The notes under the pieces are model-generated. The model was not told the origin of the DNA. It made no database searches and saw only the letters and a program-made list of their open reading frames with translations. The position numbers and the translations under genes were made by a program. From Brachynemurus nebulosus (Eukaryota > Arthropoda > Insecta > Neuroptera > Myrmeleontidae): DNA of 64,000 bases. Position 1 is the first letter of the stretch. Each line of letters starts with the position of its first letter. This document shows positions 47,651 through 59,994 of this stretch, in pieces. Where the stretch lies: positions 4,834,961-4,898,960 of the forward strand of contig JAPWDM010000024.1 in assembly GCA_035578155.1 (NCBI GenBank), read 5' to 3'.

Positions 47651-48008
47651 TTACAATGCAGTTTTAACAGCATCCAAAAGTTCCATCAATGCAGCATAAC
47701 CAGCTCGGGTGGCTAAACTAACAGCACGATCAAAATCTGGTGTTTGTGTATATTCAGCAGCAGCTTTCATGACTGCTTCAGCAGCCTTATTTAAATCGGC
47801 ATGATCCAAAGAAGCGTCTACAATATCCAAAACTTTTTCGACAACTGACCTTACCTTTTCAGACCAGTCAGCTTGTGTCTAAATAAAATTGTTATTATTT
47901 AATTATGTATTATTTTAATTAAATGTTTAATTAATTTGAGATACTTACACTGGAAACAATCACTGCAACAATAGCAAATAAAAAAGCAAGACGCACAAGG
48001 GCAGCCAT
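47651..48008 (-). CDS. Small secreted helical protein, 95 aa, paralogue 2
   Basis: Exon 1 is 48008-47949 (20 codons, MAALVRLAFLFAIVAVIVSS), the intron is 47948-47879 (70 nt, GTAAGT...TTTAG, phase 0) and exon 2 is 47878-47651 (75 codons and TAA). A signal peptide of about 23 residues probably ends after TQA, leaving about 72 residues without cysteine. The mature protein shares with paralogue 1 the frame H-x-D-L-N-x-A-A, A-A-x-x-Y, F-x-R-A-V-x-L and A-L-x-E-L. It is alanine-rich and acidic, most likely a small helical bundle. It is transcribed in the same direction as paralogue 1, 9.3 kb away, with transposons in between, which suggests an old tandem duplication stretched by insertions. Both intact frames and matching splice sites argue for selection. 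Function unknown. Confidence 0.82.
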
Positions 48009-48059
48009 TATATATTTTTGAATCTACAATGAGTTATTAAAAGTTTACTTGAAATGACA

Positions 48060-48090
48060 ACTGACTATTTAATTATACTGGGCTATATTT
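48060..48090 (-). promoter_or_regulatory. Core promoter of paralogue 2 (TATA-like and TCAGT initiator)
   Basis: On the minus strand AAATATA (48090-48084) is followed 28 nt later by TCAGT (48064-48060). That is the spacing and initiator word common in arthropod promoters. The leader to the ATG would be about 54 nt. Confidence 0.5.
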
Positions 48091-48289
48091 AAGCAAATTT
48101 CTTATCAAAAATTTTTACATTATTTTGTAATATTGAAATCATAAAATTGAAATTTAATCATAATTAAGCGTAAATGACATTTTTATACCTATCATTTTTG
48201 ACATAATTTTCCCATCAGAATATAAAATACAAAATAGTATTTTATAAAATTACCTCTTCCATAAAAATATCAATTTTTACATAAAAACT
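48091..48289. other. Upstream region of paralogue 2
   Basis: AT-rich; no further motif can be supported. Confidence 0.3.
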
Positions 48290-49600
48290 AGCTGTTACCC
48301 ACGGCTTCGCTGGCGTGAATTTCGTAATTTAATAAAGGTAATTCCTAGTGAGTAGTTCACTAAAATTTTTGCCACTGTTTTCTTATCATAAGCTTTGATA
48401 AGCTTTATTTATTGAGAATTACCTTTGGCTAGTTATCTAGGTACAACTGGAAAGTTTCAAAAACTAATTTGTCATTTCTTCAAACATAGACTAAAAACAT
48501 ATATAACATAGACTAAAAATCTAAAGTAATCGTATCAAAGAGATGTCAACGAATTTGGTATAGAAGTAAAAAGAGTATGTTGACTTAAAATACTCAAATA
48601 TTATATATTTTTAAAATAGCTGATATTTGTACACTTTACTCTAAATAAGTATCCTCCCTTATCCTATTGGAAAACTTAAATCCCTCTAAGTCTACTTGCA
48701 GTATGCTTGAATATTTCCTAAAATAACTCACTCATTGTTGGAGACGCCAGAACAGTAGCCGTTAAAAATGTAAACTTTAATCTCCCTCCATTTTTTTTCG
48801 CCTTTATTCCCTATTTTACTCTTTATAGAATTAATTTTCAAAAAGTGTTGAAACATGTATTCATTAATTTATTTCTGACAATTATGCCCTCCAGTTTCAT
48901 TGGTGTAAAATTATGTTAACTGTGAAAAATAGGCTACCTTAAATTAGTTATTCCGAAACAAACCAGACAAATTTAATTCAAAATTAGTTCTTTAAAGTGC
49001 TTCGCTTCGCTTCGCTCGCCAAACAGTTTAAAATTCTATAAAAGGTTAATTCCATGTAATGCTTCGCTCCGCTCGGCAAACGACTCGAAGACAACCATAT
49101 TAACATACTTAATTTTCAGACTTTGAAATGCTTTCATAGATACCCATATTTATAGTTTTAGAATTAATTGAATTTTGGATTCTTTTCGAGATCCGAAAAC
49201 CCTGGTGGATTTTTCAAAATTACGTTCAGTTCCTTCGTAATTAGGCTTTACTACAATCCTTTTCTAAAGTGAAATTTTAATAAAAAAGTTCTGAAGTTAA
49301 TGATTAAATTTTTGAATATTATTTTTATTGTAACCTAGGTAATCCATTGTTTTTCTTTCTTTTGTTTCCGTTTATTATTAAATGTGTACTTTTGATAGGT
49401 ATATAAACTTTTGTCGTGAATATATCAACCTCCATAGAGAATATCGTGAATTCTGACTGGAAATGTTGAGATGATGAAGAATCTAAAGAATAAATTTACA
49501 ATGTTTCACTAAAATCTGTCCAGTGGTTTTTGTGTCAACCGTGCCCATGGAAAACCTAACTTATCATTTTATTATATAAATTCGATGTAACTTCCAAAAT
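48290..49600. repeat. Dispersed repeat with ACTAGCTGTTACCCACGG head
   Basis: It starts ACTAGCTGTTACCCACGGCT, a kind of head sequence found on widespread arthropod repeats, and finishes near TTATTATATAAATTCGATG after a CCAGTGGTTTTTGTGTC motif. In between are short runs such as GCTTCGCTTCGCTTCGCTCG (49002-49021). No coding frame is convincing. The element class is unknown to me. Confidence 0.4.
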
Positions 49601-50348
49601 ATCAGTTTTAGGTGTAAGAATATCTGATATTAATAGATAGAGTTTACATTTTTTTACATAGTTATAATAAAAAATATAGGTGGTTCATTTAAAAAAAAAG
49701 TTTTTCACAATAAACAAAAAAATATTTAAAAAATGCTTTATGTGACCACCCTGTATCATGTCAAGGAAGCTGAAATGTCACTGTCAGATACAATATTAAT
49801 AACAATTCCCAGCGAATTCAAATTTGTTGTTAAAAACACTTAAAATAGCAAATAACCGGAAGTGGCAACAAATTAGAAATATTTTAATTAAAATCTTTAT
49901 ATTTGGAAACTTCTAAAACCAAATTTTCAAAAATCTACTTTATTTAGAAGACCATAAACTTTTAATGGAGATTCTTTTTGAATCATCCCGTCCATAACCA
50001 TTTAGAAGATCACATTAAAAGTGGTTAAGATTGATCGGGAGGTTAATATCTATATTCCCTGTAAATTTCAACTCAATAGCTTCAGTAGTTTTTGAGTTAA
50101 ATCGGTTCGTACAAACAGATAGACAGACAGACAGCGAGACAAAAATTTTTTTAGTCATATTTGCTATATATGTCGAATTTGCTAACTGAAAAACATATTA
50201 ATACCTAAAAATTCGAAAATCACAGACAGACCCTTCTATTTTATTTATAAGTATTGATTTTATGATACCTTTATCTACCAACTGATTATAATATTGATAA
50301 ATAAAAATTACATAATATCTTTTTATAAATAAATTTCTTCTCAGTATA
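49601..50348. other. AT-rich DNA with a fragment of the same repeat type
   Basis: Near 50080-50160 the words AGTAGTTTTTGAGTTAAATC and AGATAGACAGACAGACAG resemble tails of the 48290 repeat type and of 59090-59160. Nothing else is recognised. Confidence 0.35.
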
Positions 50349-50356
50349 CCTATATA

Positions 50357-53239
50357 CAGGGCCGAATTTACACTAACAAGGAAAGGACAAGAAGTCGAAA
50401 ATTCAAAAAAATCTGAAACTTTGTCAGTATATAGAGGGTGGCTACCTAATAACATAAAAAATATCTGTTGCTGTTAAAAAACGTTTTCAAGGGGTGAACC
50501 ACCCCCTCAAAGTTGGAACACAAAAATTTGAAAATCGATGAAATTTTGTTTATACGTACCTTAAAAAGTTCTCGTAACAAATATAACATTATTTTTTGCA
50601 TTTGCACATTTTAAGGGTTGAAATCACCCCTCAACTGTGTACTTCAAAAAATCAACAAATTTAAAAATTGATGATTGTTTGTTTATATATACTATACAGA
50701 GCTCTAATAATAAATATAACATTATTTTTTGCATCTGCAAATTTTTAGGGGTTGAAAGCACCCTTTCATATGTGTACTTAAAAATTTAAAAATTGATGAT
50801 ATTTTGTTTATATATACTATATAGAGCTCTAATAATAAATATAACATTATTTTTTGAATCTATAAATTTTTAGGGGTTGAAACTACCCCTTTATATGTGT
50901 ATTATAAATTTATAATATTTTTTGTTTACATATACTATGCAGAGCTTTAGTAATAAATATAACATTACAACAATATTTTTTTGGGATATATAAATTTCAC
51001 GAAGAATTTTTTCAACCTTCTCCCAAATTGCGTGGACTAGCTTTATAGAAGGATGGACATAATGAAACCAATATCTTCTATTTCATAGCTTTTCTTTATT
51101 AAAATTGCCAAAATATTTTCGATATGTTTAATATCATCTTCAGTGGCAGAAATTATCTAAATTTCAGATTGTCATTCTTGGATAACAACACAACCATACC
51201 AACAATCCATTAGAACAATTTAACTAGTTTTTTTGCATTTCACATGGAAATTTGTCAATCGAAAAAATTTTTTATAAAATAATTACTTTAATTTAAAACA
51301 ATTAAAAAAGTCAAACATATTTAAAATGTAAAATCAAAAAAATTTCAAGAGAATTTTTTTAAATTATCACAGTTTGTACAATGTACTCCTCAAGTACATT
51401 GTTATTGGTATGGTAGCACAGTGATCAACTCACTGTTGATCACTGTGCTACCATACCAATAACAATGTACTTGAGGAGTACATTGTACAAACTGTGATAA
51501 TTTAAAAAAATTCTCTTGAAATTTTTTTGATTTTACATTTTAAATATGTTTGACTTTTTTAATTGTTTTAAATTAAAGTAATTATTTTATAAAAAATTTT
51601 TTCGATTGACAAATTTCCATGTGAAATGCAAAAAAACTAGTTAAATTGTTCTAATGGATTGTTGGTATGGTTGTGTTGTTATCCAAGAATGACAATCTGA
51701 AATTTAGATAATTTCTGCCACTGAAGATGATATTAAACATATCGAAAATATTTTGGCAATTTTAATAAAGAAAAGCTATGAAATAGAAGATATTGGTTTC
51801 ATTATGTCCATCCTTCTATAAAGCTAGTCCACGCAATTTGGGAGAAGGTTGAAAAAATTCTTCGTGAAATATAACATTATTTTTTGCATCCACAAATTTT
51901 CAAACCACCCCTTCAAGTGCGTACCTGACAATTGAAAAATTGGTGATGTTGTGTTTATACAGAAACCTAACGATAAATATATTATAAATATATTATTTCA
52001 CACAGTTCTAGGGGGTGAAATCTTACAATAAATATATTAAATAATGTGTAAAATTAGCAATACAAATAACTTTTAAATAGTGTACTAGACTAGTGTGTAG
52101 TACATGTAAACAAAATTTCGTCAATTTTTGTTTCTAATTTGGAAAGGATATTTCACCCCTATAAATGTATGGAAGCAAAAAAAAAAAAATTTATGTGATA
52201 TATTATGTGAATAAACTCTCGGTATTTTTAAATTTTCAAGTCGACAGTTGAAGGGGTGGTTTCACCCTCTTAAAAATGTGTAGGTATAAAAAATAATAAT
52301 ATATTTATTACTAAAATTTTTAATAGTATATATAAATACAATTTCGTCAATTTTAAATTTTCTAAGTACACACTTGAAGGGGTGGTTTCACCCCTTAAAA
52401 ATGTGTGGACGCAAAAAATAATGTTATATTTATTATTAGAATTTTATATTAATGTGTAAAAAAAAATATCATAAATTCATAAATTTTTATGTACATATAT
52501 GAAGGGGTGATTTCAACCCCTAAAGATTTGTATATGCAAAAAATAATGTTATATTTATTACTAGAGCTCTATATAGTATATATAAACAAAATATCATCAT
52601 TTTTAAAACTTTTAAGTACACATATGAAGGGGTGGTTTCAACCCCTAAAAATTTGTAGAATGAAAAAATAATGTATATAAAATAAGACTCTGTATAGTAT
52701 ATATGAACAAAATATCATTAATTTTTAAATTTGTAAGTACGCAGTTGAGAGGTGGTTTCAACCCTTGAAAATGTGTAAATGCAAAAAATAATGTTATATT
52801 TGTTACTAGAACTTTTTAAGGTACCTATAAACAAAATTTCATCGATTTTTAAATTTTTGAGTTCCAACTTTGAGGTGGTGTTTCACCCCTTAAAAACGTT
52901 TTTTAGCAGCAACTGATATTTTTTATGTTATTAGGTAGCCACTCTAATACTGACAGTTTCAGATTTTTTTTGAAATTTCGACTTCTTGCCCATTCCTTGT
53001 AAGTGCCGTCCGAGGCATGAGAAAAATGCCGCTCCTGACAAAAATATTAAAAAACTTCTTATTAACTTTCCCATTTTTTTACCTTTTCCTATCAAAAAAT
53101 AAGTGACGAGCAAAAGAAAAACAGCTCCCATTTCTTATTTTCCTACTAGAAAACAAGTGATGACCAAAAAAAAAAATAAAATTATCACGTGTGTTCCAAA
53201 TTTTGCCGCCCGGATGCCCCTAGTATAAATCCGACACTG
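50357..53239. mobile_element. hAT foldback element, 2.9 kb, with 877-bp palindrome
   Basis: The ends CAGGGCCGAATTTACACTA and (reverse complement of the right end) CAGTGTCGGATTTATACTA match at 15 of 19 bases and are flanked by CCTATATA on both sides (50349-50356, 53240-53247), an exact 8-bp duplication. From about 50370 the left arm is mirrored in the right arm up to about 53008. Both arms are tandem arrays of a ~125-bp unit with GGGGTGGTTTCACCCC and ATAATGTTATATTTATTA; right-arm units start at 52251, 52376, 52501, 52626, 52746 and 52868. The right arm has more units. The centre, 50994-51870, is a near-perfect palindrome (next entry). 53009-53220 occurs only on the right side. No transposase is encoded. 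Confidence 0.85.
50994..51870. repeat. Near-perfect 877-bp palindrome
   Basis: Two 436-bp arms are separated by five bases, TCACT, at 51430-51434, with GTGATCAAC and GTTGATCAC next to the centre. The end coordinates are symmetric about 51432, so there is no net length change between the arms, and I saw no mismatch by eye. A transcript from either strand would fold into a very long hairpin. An assembly fold-back artefact has to be considered, but the palindrome sits inside a larger imperfect inverted repeat with its own target duplication. Confidence 0.85.
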
Positions 53240-53247
53240 CCTATATA

Positions 53248-53802
53248 CTCTATTCATAATCTACAAAAACTCCTCATTCATTCTCTAATGCTAAGGAATC
53301 GAAATCAAGATATAAATACCCCTGTCGCAGCATCTGCATAACATAGCGAATTTCCAAATATTGAGCACTGGCGGATCTCATCTAAGACCTGTATCCATTT
53401 AAAATAGTCTAGCTTTCTTACAGTGAAATAATTTTCAAAATCAGTTCATTAGTTAATTTTTGGCGGTTTTGGGTCCTCAGGACCCTAACGGATCTCATAT
53501 AGTGTAGCATATATCCATTTAACAATATATTATTACATTACATAAGTATAATTTTCGATTTTTTTTTCTAGGTACGCAAATATAATATAAATTATATTTC
53601 CTCTTTAAAGGAGCACATCATACAAAAATTTCCTTTCCGTAACGAACTCTTAGAAAATCTGGCTAATTGTAGTTTAAAAAGATGAGACAGAGCTATTGTT
53701 ATTGCAACACATACATACATATTGAATAACTAACTAGCACTTGTTTTATCTAGAAAAGAATTGCTAAAATGATGAAGCATTTATTGTAAAAAAAATTCAG
53801 CA
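53248..53802. other. AT-rich DNA; no gene recognised
   Basis: It contains phrases such as GGCGGATCTCATCTAAGACC and ACGGATCTCATATAGTG, which repeat loosely, but no element limits are visible. Confidence 0.3.
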
Positions 53803-54988
53803 AAGAGTCTGGAACCATTACATAGGTGAATTTGCCCAAGAAATGAAATTCAACGATATGTATGCGATTGTGTAGCTTAGTGAAAGAGTAAACCATACGT
53901 GTGGATTTTTCTAAATATCTTTATATTTCGCGGAGTTATAATACCAAATACCAAAAAATAGTGGTCTTATTCAAACTTTTTTTTCTTGTAAACTATTATA
54001 GATAAAACTAACGTAAACTATTAAAGATAAAAAAGTTCTTTTTTCGTAACTAATTGTTTTTTAGAACTCCGATATGAAAAAAGTCTACATTTTGAACATA
54101 AAACATATTAGATTCCTTATGGCTACTCTCAATTCTCGCAAAGTGGACCGAGTACGAGAATGTAGAAGGTCATTTCATGGTTCTTCGTGGCTGGTGTTAT
54201 AACGGTATTCCGACTTCAGCCAACTTTAGCGATTACTTCGTCGAGGAACTTCGATCGAGAGTGTAGAGCAGGCATCAGATTCTCATGTAATAAAAAAAAA
54301 AAAAACATTCAATGATTCATTTATTCATTCAAAATATTTCTTAAAAACATAATTCAAAAACAAGTAGGTACAGTTCAACAAATCTGACTTTGCCGCTTCA
54401 AGGTGATTTTTTCTTTATATTAAGTACTATCTCACTTCTTTAAGAGTGCATTTTTAATGACCTTGAAGAGGTAAAGTCAGATTTGTTGACCTGTACCTGC
54501 ACATACACATACCATGAACATCACCAAATATATATGTTCTTATTTTTTTTCAATATGTTCCACCCTTTTGACAAAAATAAAATTCAGGGAGATGAGGGAA
54601 GTGCTTGCGAGGTTTCTTTTGGTAGTAATAAGAAAGTAGTCACTCTTGTACAAGTAGCTAAAAAAATTTAATGAATATTTTTTTCATATTTTATAAAGGG
54701 TATTTAATGTCCATTTTAAATGAAAAAAATATATAATAAAGTACTGGACATAGCAAACAATATGGATTTTGTTTCATCGTTTTATCTATAATAGTTTACG
54801 AGAAAAAAAAAGTTTGAATAAGACCACTATTTTTTGGTATTTGGTATTATAACTCCGCAAAATGTAAAGATATTGAGGAAAAATCCATACGTATGGTTTA
54901 CTCTTTCACTAAGCTACACAATCGCATACATATCGTTGAATTTCATTTCTTGGGCAAATTCACCTATGGTAATGGTTCCAGACCCTTT
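53803..54988. repeat. Inverted repeat with ~205-bp arms and 0.8-kb loop
   Basis: 53803-54007 and 54780-54988 are reverse complements with few mismatches (AGTGGTCTTATTCAAAC, GAAATGAAATTCAACGATAT). A smaller inverted repeat lies in the loop: GGTACAGTTCAACAAATCTG at about 54366 and its partner CAGATTTGTTGACCTGTACC ending near 54499, with TTCAAGGT/ACCTTGAA inside, probably a nested MITE. The loop between 54010 and 54360 is less AT-rich (GCAAAGTGGACCGAGTACG), but no protein is recognised. No target duplication was identified. Confidence 0.65.
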
Positions 54989-55240
54989 CTTAATGTTTCT
55001 CAAAAGCTAGTTCACTTACAAGGAAAGGTTTTGAAATGTCAATTCACAATTTTGATGAAACTTGATATATGTGTAGTACAAGCAAAAGTAATAGACCCGT
55101 AGTTTTTTATCTGCCACCGCCGCCATTTAAGGGGTGAATTCACCCCTCAAAGTTAGGGTAAAATTTTGATTTTGCTTGATAATTTGAAAACGGCGGCAGA
55201 TAGAAAGAAACCTTAAATTGACAAAACACATTGACAAAAT
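54989..55240. other. Spacer with GGTGAATTCACC palindrome
   Basis: AAGGGGTGAATTCACCCCTC at 55131-55150 is a perfect short palindrome of the kind seen in the 125-bp units. Nothing else is seen. Confidence 0.35.
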
Positions 55241-55689
55241 CCAGGGTCGGACCTACCGGAATGGCTGTTCAGGTAAAATTCAGGGTAAATTTTGAAATAG
55301 GGTGGATATGCTTTAGTATATTAAAATTTGAATAGCATATATGAAAACTACATGAAAAATACTAGTTTATCTGTTTTGTTCAAAGTTGTAATTTAAAGTT
55401 TAAAATCTTAAAACTGAACAGTTAATTTGAGGTGCCAGTAGTAATTTTACTGACAATCAGTAAAATAAAAATAATTCTATAAAGTTTTCAGTAAGTCAAT
55501 TGTCTTATAATTAATAACTGGCTAAAATATATCAAACTATACCTATTGATGTCTGACTAGAACTTTAAATGTTATATAAATAATATTAAAATTTGATTTT
55601 GTTAAGTCACGCAAGAATATTATTGCATATAGTTATAGAAAAAAAATAAGTTTATAAAATGGTTGTTTTATGTTAAATAATTGTATAGA

Positions 55690-56295
55690 TCAATTGTATT
55701 CCTGGCATCTAGTGCCCATCGTCGAAGATCCATGTCATGAATTATCGCTCCTCTATCTACTGCATCTTAAAAATTATTTAAAACATACTGATTAATGAAA
55801 ATTTCTTTATCTCTCTTACTTCCGCCTTCTTCAACTTGCTTTTCCCATTGGTACAACTGCTTTAAATGTTTCACTCTTCTGAAATTTGTACTGCTAATCT
55901 CTTTTATACTGCTTCAAAAAATTTTCTTTTTTTGCACCGCTTTTCCAGAATTTAATAACTTCTTCTTTATATTTTAAATCTACCAAATCTTGTTATCTAT
56001 AGGAACATGATGGTTCATCAACTTCTCTGAATATGTTTCCATCCGGTTCCTAATCATAATCACGAAGGAAATTTTCATTCTGTTCCAGGGTATTTTGGTT
56101 AAATTCAGAATTAAATGCTAACATTAAATCATGTTCAATAACAAACAATGTATTTTCAATTGAGTGAATAATTATGTCCTTAAGTATATCTTGTAATTCA
56201 ACCTCCCGGTATGTTACCAGGTATGAGACGAAATTTGTTGTTTGAAATGTTGTCATTAATATATGAATGACATTAGCTAAATTAATGTTCACCAA
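55690..56295 (-). pseudogene. Coding remnant of an unidentified transposon protein
   Basis: The minus strand reads as ordinary protein in pieces: NENFLRDYD, EPDGNIFREVDEPSCSY, then DLVDLKYKEEVIKFWKSG, AKKENFLKQYKRD, and farther on DAVDRGAIIHDMDLRRWAL. Stops and frameshifts separate the pieces. The order of a Y-K-x-x-V-x-F-W-x-S-G motif followed by H-D-x-D-L-R-R-W looks like a DNA-binding or regulatory part of a transposon-encoded protein, but I cannot name the family. It lies between the arms of the 55241 element and probably belonged to its autonomous ancestor. Confidence 0.45.
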
Positions 56296-56461
56296 CTGAA
56301 CACAATTAAATCCCCCCCAAAAAAAAAAATTATATCACGACAACAAATTCACAAATACTGAAATTTAACTAAAGCAAAAAAATACAGCTCCAGAATTTTT
56401 ATATAGTTTTTGTTGAAATCTAGGAATTTTTTTATCCATTTATATCTACCGCATAAATAAA

Positions 56462-56786
56462 TTAAAGTAAAAAGAATGTTTTTTAAGAAAAAGCTTTTAT
56501 TTAAAAATGGGTTAAAAAAAAATAAAATAACTTTTGAGTGAAGTTTGAAGCAATATGCAACATAATTTATAAAAGCTTGAGTTGTTATCATCAATTAGGT
56601 ATTTCTATTTTGGATATAACTGTAGCTATTTTACTTTTCAGTAGTTACCAAACTTAATTAAACGCCTCAAGCTTTTATAAATTATGTTGCATATTGCTTC
56701 AGACTTCACTCAAAAGTTATATTATTTTTTTTAACCCATTTTTAAATAAAAGCTTTTTCTTAAAAAACATTCTTTTTACTTTAATT
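56462..56786. repeat. Inner inverted repeat, ~120-bp arms
   Basis: 56462-56582 and 56667-56786 are reverse complements (AGCAATATGCAACATAATTT, CAAAAAGCTTTTA-type words) with about an 85-bp loop. It could be a nested MITE. Confidence 0.7.
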
Positions 56787-57097
56787 AATTTTCTACTTTT
56801 TAGTCTGATTACAATTAATTTAAAAGAAAAAAATTAAAGAAGTAATCTTTTTACCTATACTTTAATAGGTTAATTTACCTTAATCAGACATAACTATGGA
56901 AACAAAAAATTGCAATGTAAAATCAATGGACAATATTTGACAATTCGAAATGTCAAAAAGTTGCACAGGACTAAAAATCAACAATTTTGGTTTGGGGCGA
57001 TTTCGGGCAAAACTAATTATATGAAAATGAGAAAATATAAATTATTTACAAAGCCTAATAACCAGAAAACCATAATCCGTTTTTTTCTTAATCATGT

Positions 57098-57181
<84 letters not shown>

Positions 57182-57626
57182 CTTTTTTTGTGGAAAACCG
57201 TAAAATCCGATAGAACTGAATATATTTTATGGTTATCAAAATTTTGGAAAACTTCCTGTAGAGATAATTTAAAATTTTAATATCACTTGTATAAAATATT
57301 TTGTATAAAAGTTTTAGTCAGACATCAACAGGTATAGTTTGATATATTTTAGCCAGTTATTAATTACAAAACAATTAACATGCTGAAAACCTTATAGAAA
57401 TATTTTTATTTTACTGAAAAATTACTACTGGCACCTCAAATTAGCTGTCCAGTTTTGAGATTTTAGACTTTAAATTACAACCTTGAGCAGAAACAGGTAA
57501 ACTAGTATTTTTCATGTAGTTTTCATATATGCTATTCAAATTTTAATATACTAAAGCATATCCACCCTATTTCAAAATTTACCCTGAATTTTACCTGAAC
57601 AGCCCCTCCAGTAGGTCCGACCCTGG

Positions 57627-58649
57627 ATTTATAGACATTGTAACGCCATTTGGCATTTCAGTGTCATTATTTAGTATAGAATTTGGTTTACTAGACCGAA
57701 AACGCGATCTCTTTTATTATAAATGGGCATACATGATCTCTTAACTATAGGATCACATGTATTCATAGATGAGGATTTTGGTTTTCAGTTTAGATACAAA
57801 TATGTTAGTAAATTTTATCAATAATATATTCCTTTCTTGGAATGATATCGTTATTAGAATCCTGTAAGCACATAGCCAGGAAGTAATTTTATTAAAGCTG
57901 CATAATGCGCATGTAACCACGCTCTAATGTTAGTTCAATGAAAATCACTTAAAAGAACGCTAATTATAAGTGGCCAATCATGTTAAAGAATTTCGATATC
58001 CTGTTTGAATGTATGCTGGCAGATAGCGCTTGTTGGTATCAACATAAGTTTAGAAGTAATTCTCAGTTATGAAAATATAGACGCAAAAAATAAATTGAAA
58101 GAATTTAAAAAATTACAAAAATAAGTTTAAAATGAATAAGTAATAAAATAACTAAAATTAAAAGTAAAACAAAGAATTAAAAGTGAATATATGCTAAATA
58201 AAAAGTATTTATGAAATGTATTAAGTGCAAAAATTGATAAAAATTGTTATGTTGTTTTTTTGTGAAAAGCGCCATATTTTGTATCGTGTGAATTTTTGAA
58301 GCAAATATAAAATTGGAAATTTATTTATTTTTCCTATGGAGAAATTATTTATGGAAAATATTATTGCTGAAAGTTATAAACATTGATGCTTGAAATTTTT
58401 TGAGAAAACGTGCTAATGAATTTTGTGAACATTGGATCCGCCATTTTGAGGAATATTATGAATATAGTTTTTATGAAGCAAATGTGCAATCGACATATTG
58501 CGAGTTTGTAGAATCGAAAAGCTATTTGAAGTTAAAAGTTATTTATGTATAAAACGTAACGAATTATTATATGTAACCTTTCCTGAAAAGTGAATCCTTT
58601 TTATATTAAAAATAATTATCCTTGTGAATAAACACCTTTCCGATTTTAG
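57627..58649. other. AT-rich DNA; no gene recognised
   Basis: Some parts (57640-58030) are less AT-rich and 58240-58460 is rich in TTTGTGAA-type words. No frame or repeat match can be supported. Confidence 0.3.
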
Positions 58650-59586
58650 TAGTTTGTAATTTTGCAAAAAGGGGATGAAAAATAAACAATATAAAAATTT
58701 TGTTTTACAGATTTGAAATCTACGTAAAAAAATCTAATTGACCTGTTCTTGCTGAATGTCCTAATATTAAGTCTAGGGGTAGTTAATTAGGGGGTGACTG
58801 TGTCGAATAGTCGTACTATTTGGGTAGTTCAAGAATTTCTTCTTCATGGAAAATAGTCTAGGGCAATTAGAATAACGTAGAAATGAAATTCTCGAATTCA
58901 AAATTCAGTTTGACCAACATTGGTGAAGGGTGAGTCACCCTCCTAAATTATATACTAGTTTACATACACTAATCTATACATATAATAAAACTGTAAGGAG
59001 ACCGTTTCTCTACATGGAATATTTTTTGAAAATTGTACTGTTACTGTGAATAATTATCGATTTAGATAACAAAACAGCGATTTTAAAATTTTTGTCTGTC
59101 TGTCTTTCTGTCTGTCTGTCTGTTCACGCATCATGTAAAAACTACTGGACGGATTTTAATGAAATTTGGTGTGATGATACCTTATTACCTGGGTCAGCAT
59201 CTTAGATACTTTTTATTCCGGAAAAATATCCCATTCGTACGGGAAAATGGAAAACTATTTTGAGCATGTACATTGTACACACATTACGTAAAAACTACTG
59301 GATGAATTTTAATGAAATTTGGTGTGGTGATAAATTTTTATCTGGATCAACAACTAAGATACTATTCCCTTCGAGAAAATGTCTCATTCCCTTGGGAAAA
59401 TGGAAAAACCATTTTGAGCATGTACACATATTACGTAAATTTACATATTTCATAATTTCATAACTATAGTAACAAAATGTAATGTAATTAACTGAATATT
59501 GTACTATCGGTTTGGAAATTTTTCTGAATCTGAAATCAAAGAAAATGTTTCTAATGGACCATTTTCTCAAATATGTAGCAATCTGT

Positions 59587-59790
59587 CACCAGGGCGGCGA
59601 CACAGGTATTTGGGAATACATGTCTATAATTGAGATATTAATTTAACCAACCAAAAGTCACCTTCTGTTAATTTCACTTTAGCAACGAAATTTTCCAATT
59701 CGGTTACCTAGGAATATTGTTTATTTTTAAGAAATTAATATTCCAACTATAGAGATGTAGTTCCGAATAACCTGTGTCGCCGCCCTGGTG
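59587..59790. mobile_element. Small MITE with CACCAGGGCGGCGACACAGG ends
   Basis: The 20 terminal bases are perfectly inverted at the right end. About 200 bp, AT-rich inside, non-coding. No clear target duplication, though CAGGGCGG suggests hAT. Confidence 0.6.
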
Positions 59791-59994
59791 TTAAACAATT
59801 TTCTCATGCGGTTACATAGCAATTTTTAAGTTAAAATTTCAATCATAGAGATGTAGATATTTTGAGAAAATGGCTCATTGTGTACCGAAAAATACAATAA
59901 ATACACAATTGTCTACAGTTATAGAAACTACAAACTGGAAAAAGAAACTACTCAACATTTTGCGTGAACAGCGTCACGGGTATGAGTAGTTTTT

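Larger units (their letters stand above)
55241..57626. mobile_element. Inverted-repeat transposon relic, ends CCAGGGTCGGACCTAC
   Basis: The arms 55241-55565 and 57309-57626 are inverted copies. The ends CCAGGGTCGGACCTAC are identical on both sides, followed by GGCTGTTCAGGTAAAATTCA. The interior holds a coding remnant on the minus strand (55700-56295), a second inverted repeat (56462-56786) and a (TA)n tract (57102-57179). CAGGGTCGG-type ends suggest hAT, but I could not find an 8-bp duplication, so the class is open. Confidence 0.6.

Noticed and set aside
49002..49025. GCTTCG micro-repeat as a possible CRISPR or regulatory array
   Set aside because: The unit is 5 bp, without spacers, within a dispersed repeat; it is simple sequence.
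50994..51870. Palindrome as a pure assembly artefact
   Set aside because: Not fully excluded, but the surrounding imperfect inverted repeat, the tandem units in both arms and the 8-bp duplication make a real foldback element more likely; long reads would decide.
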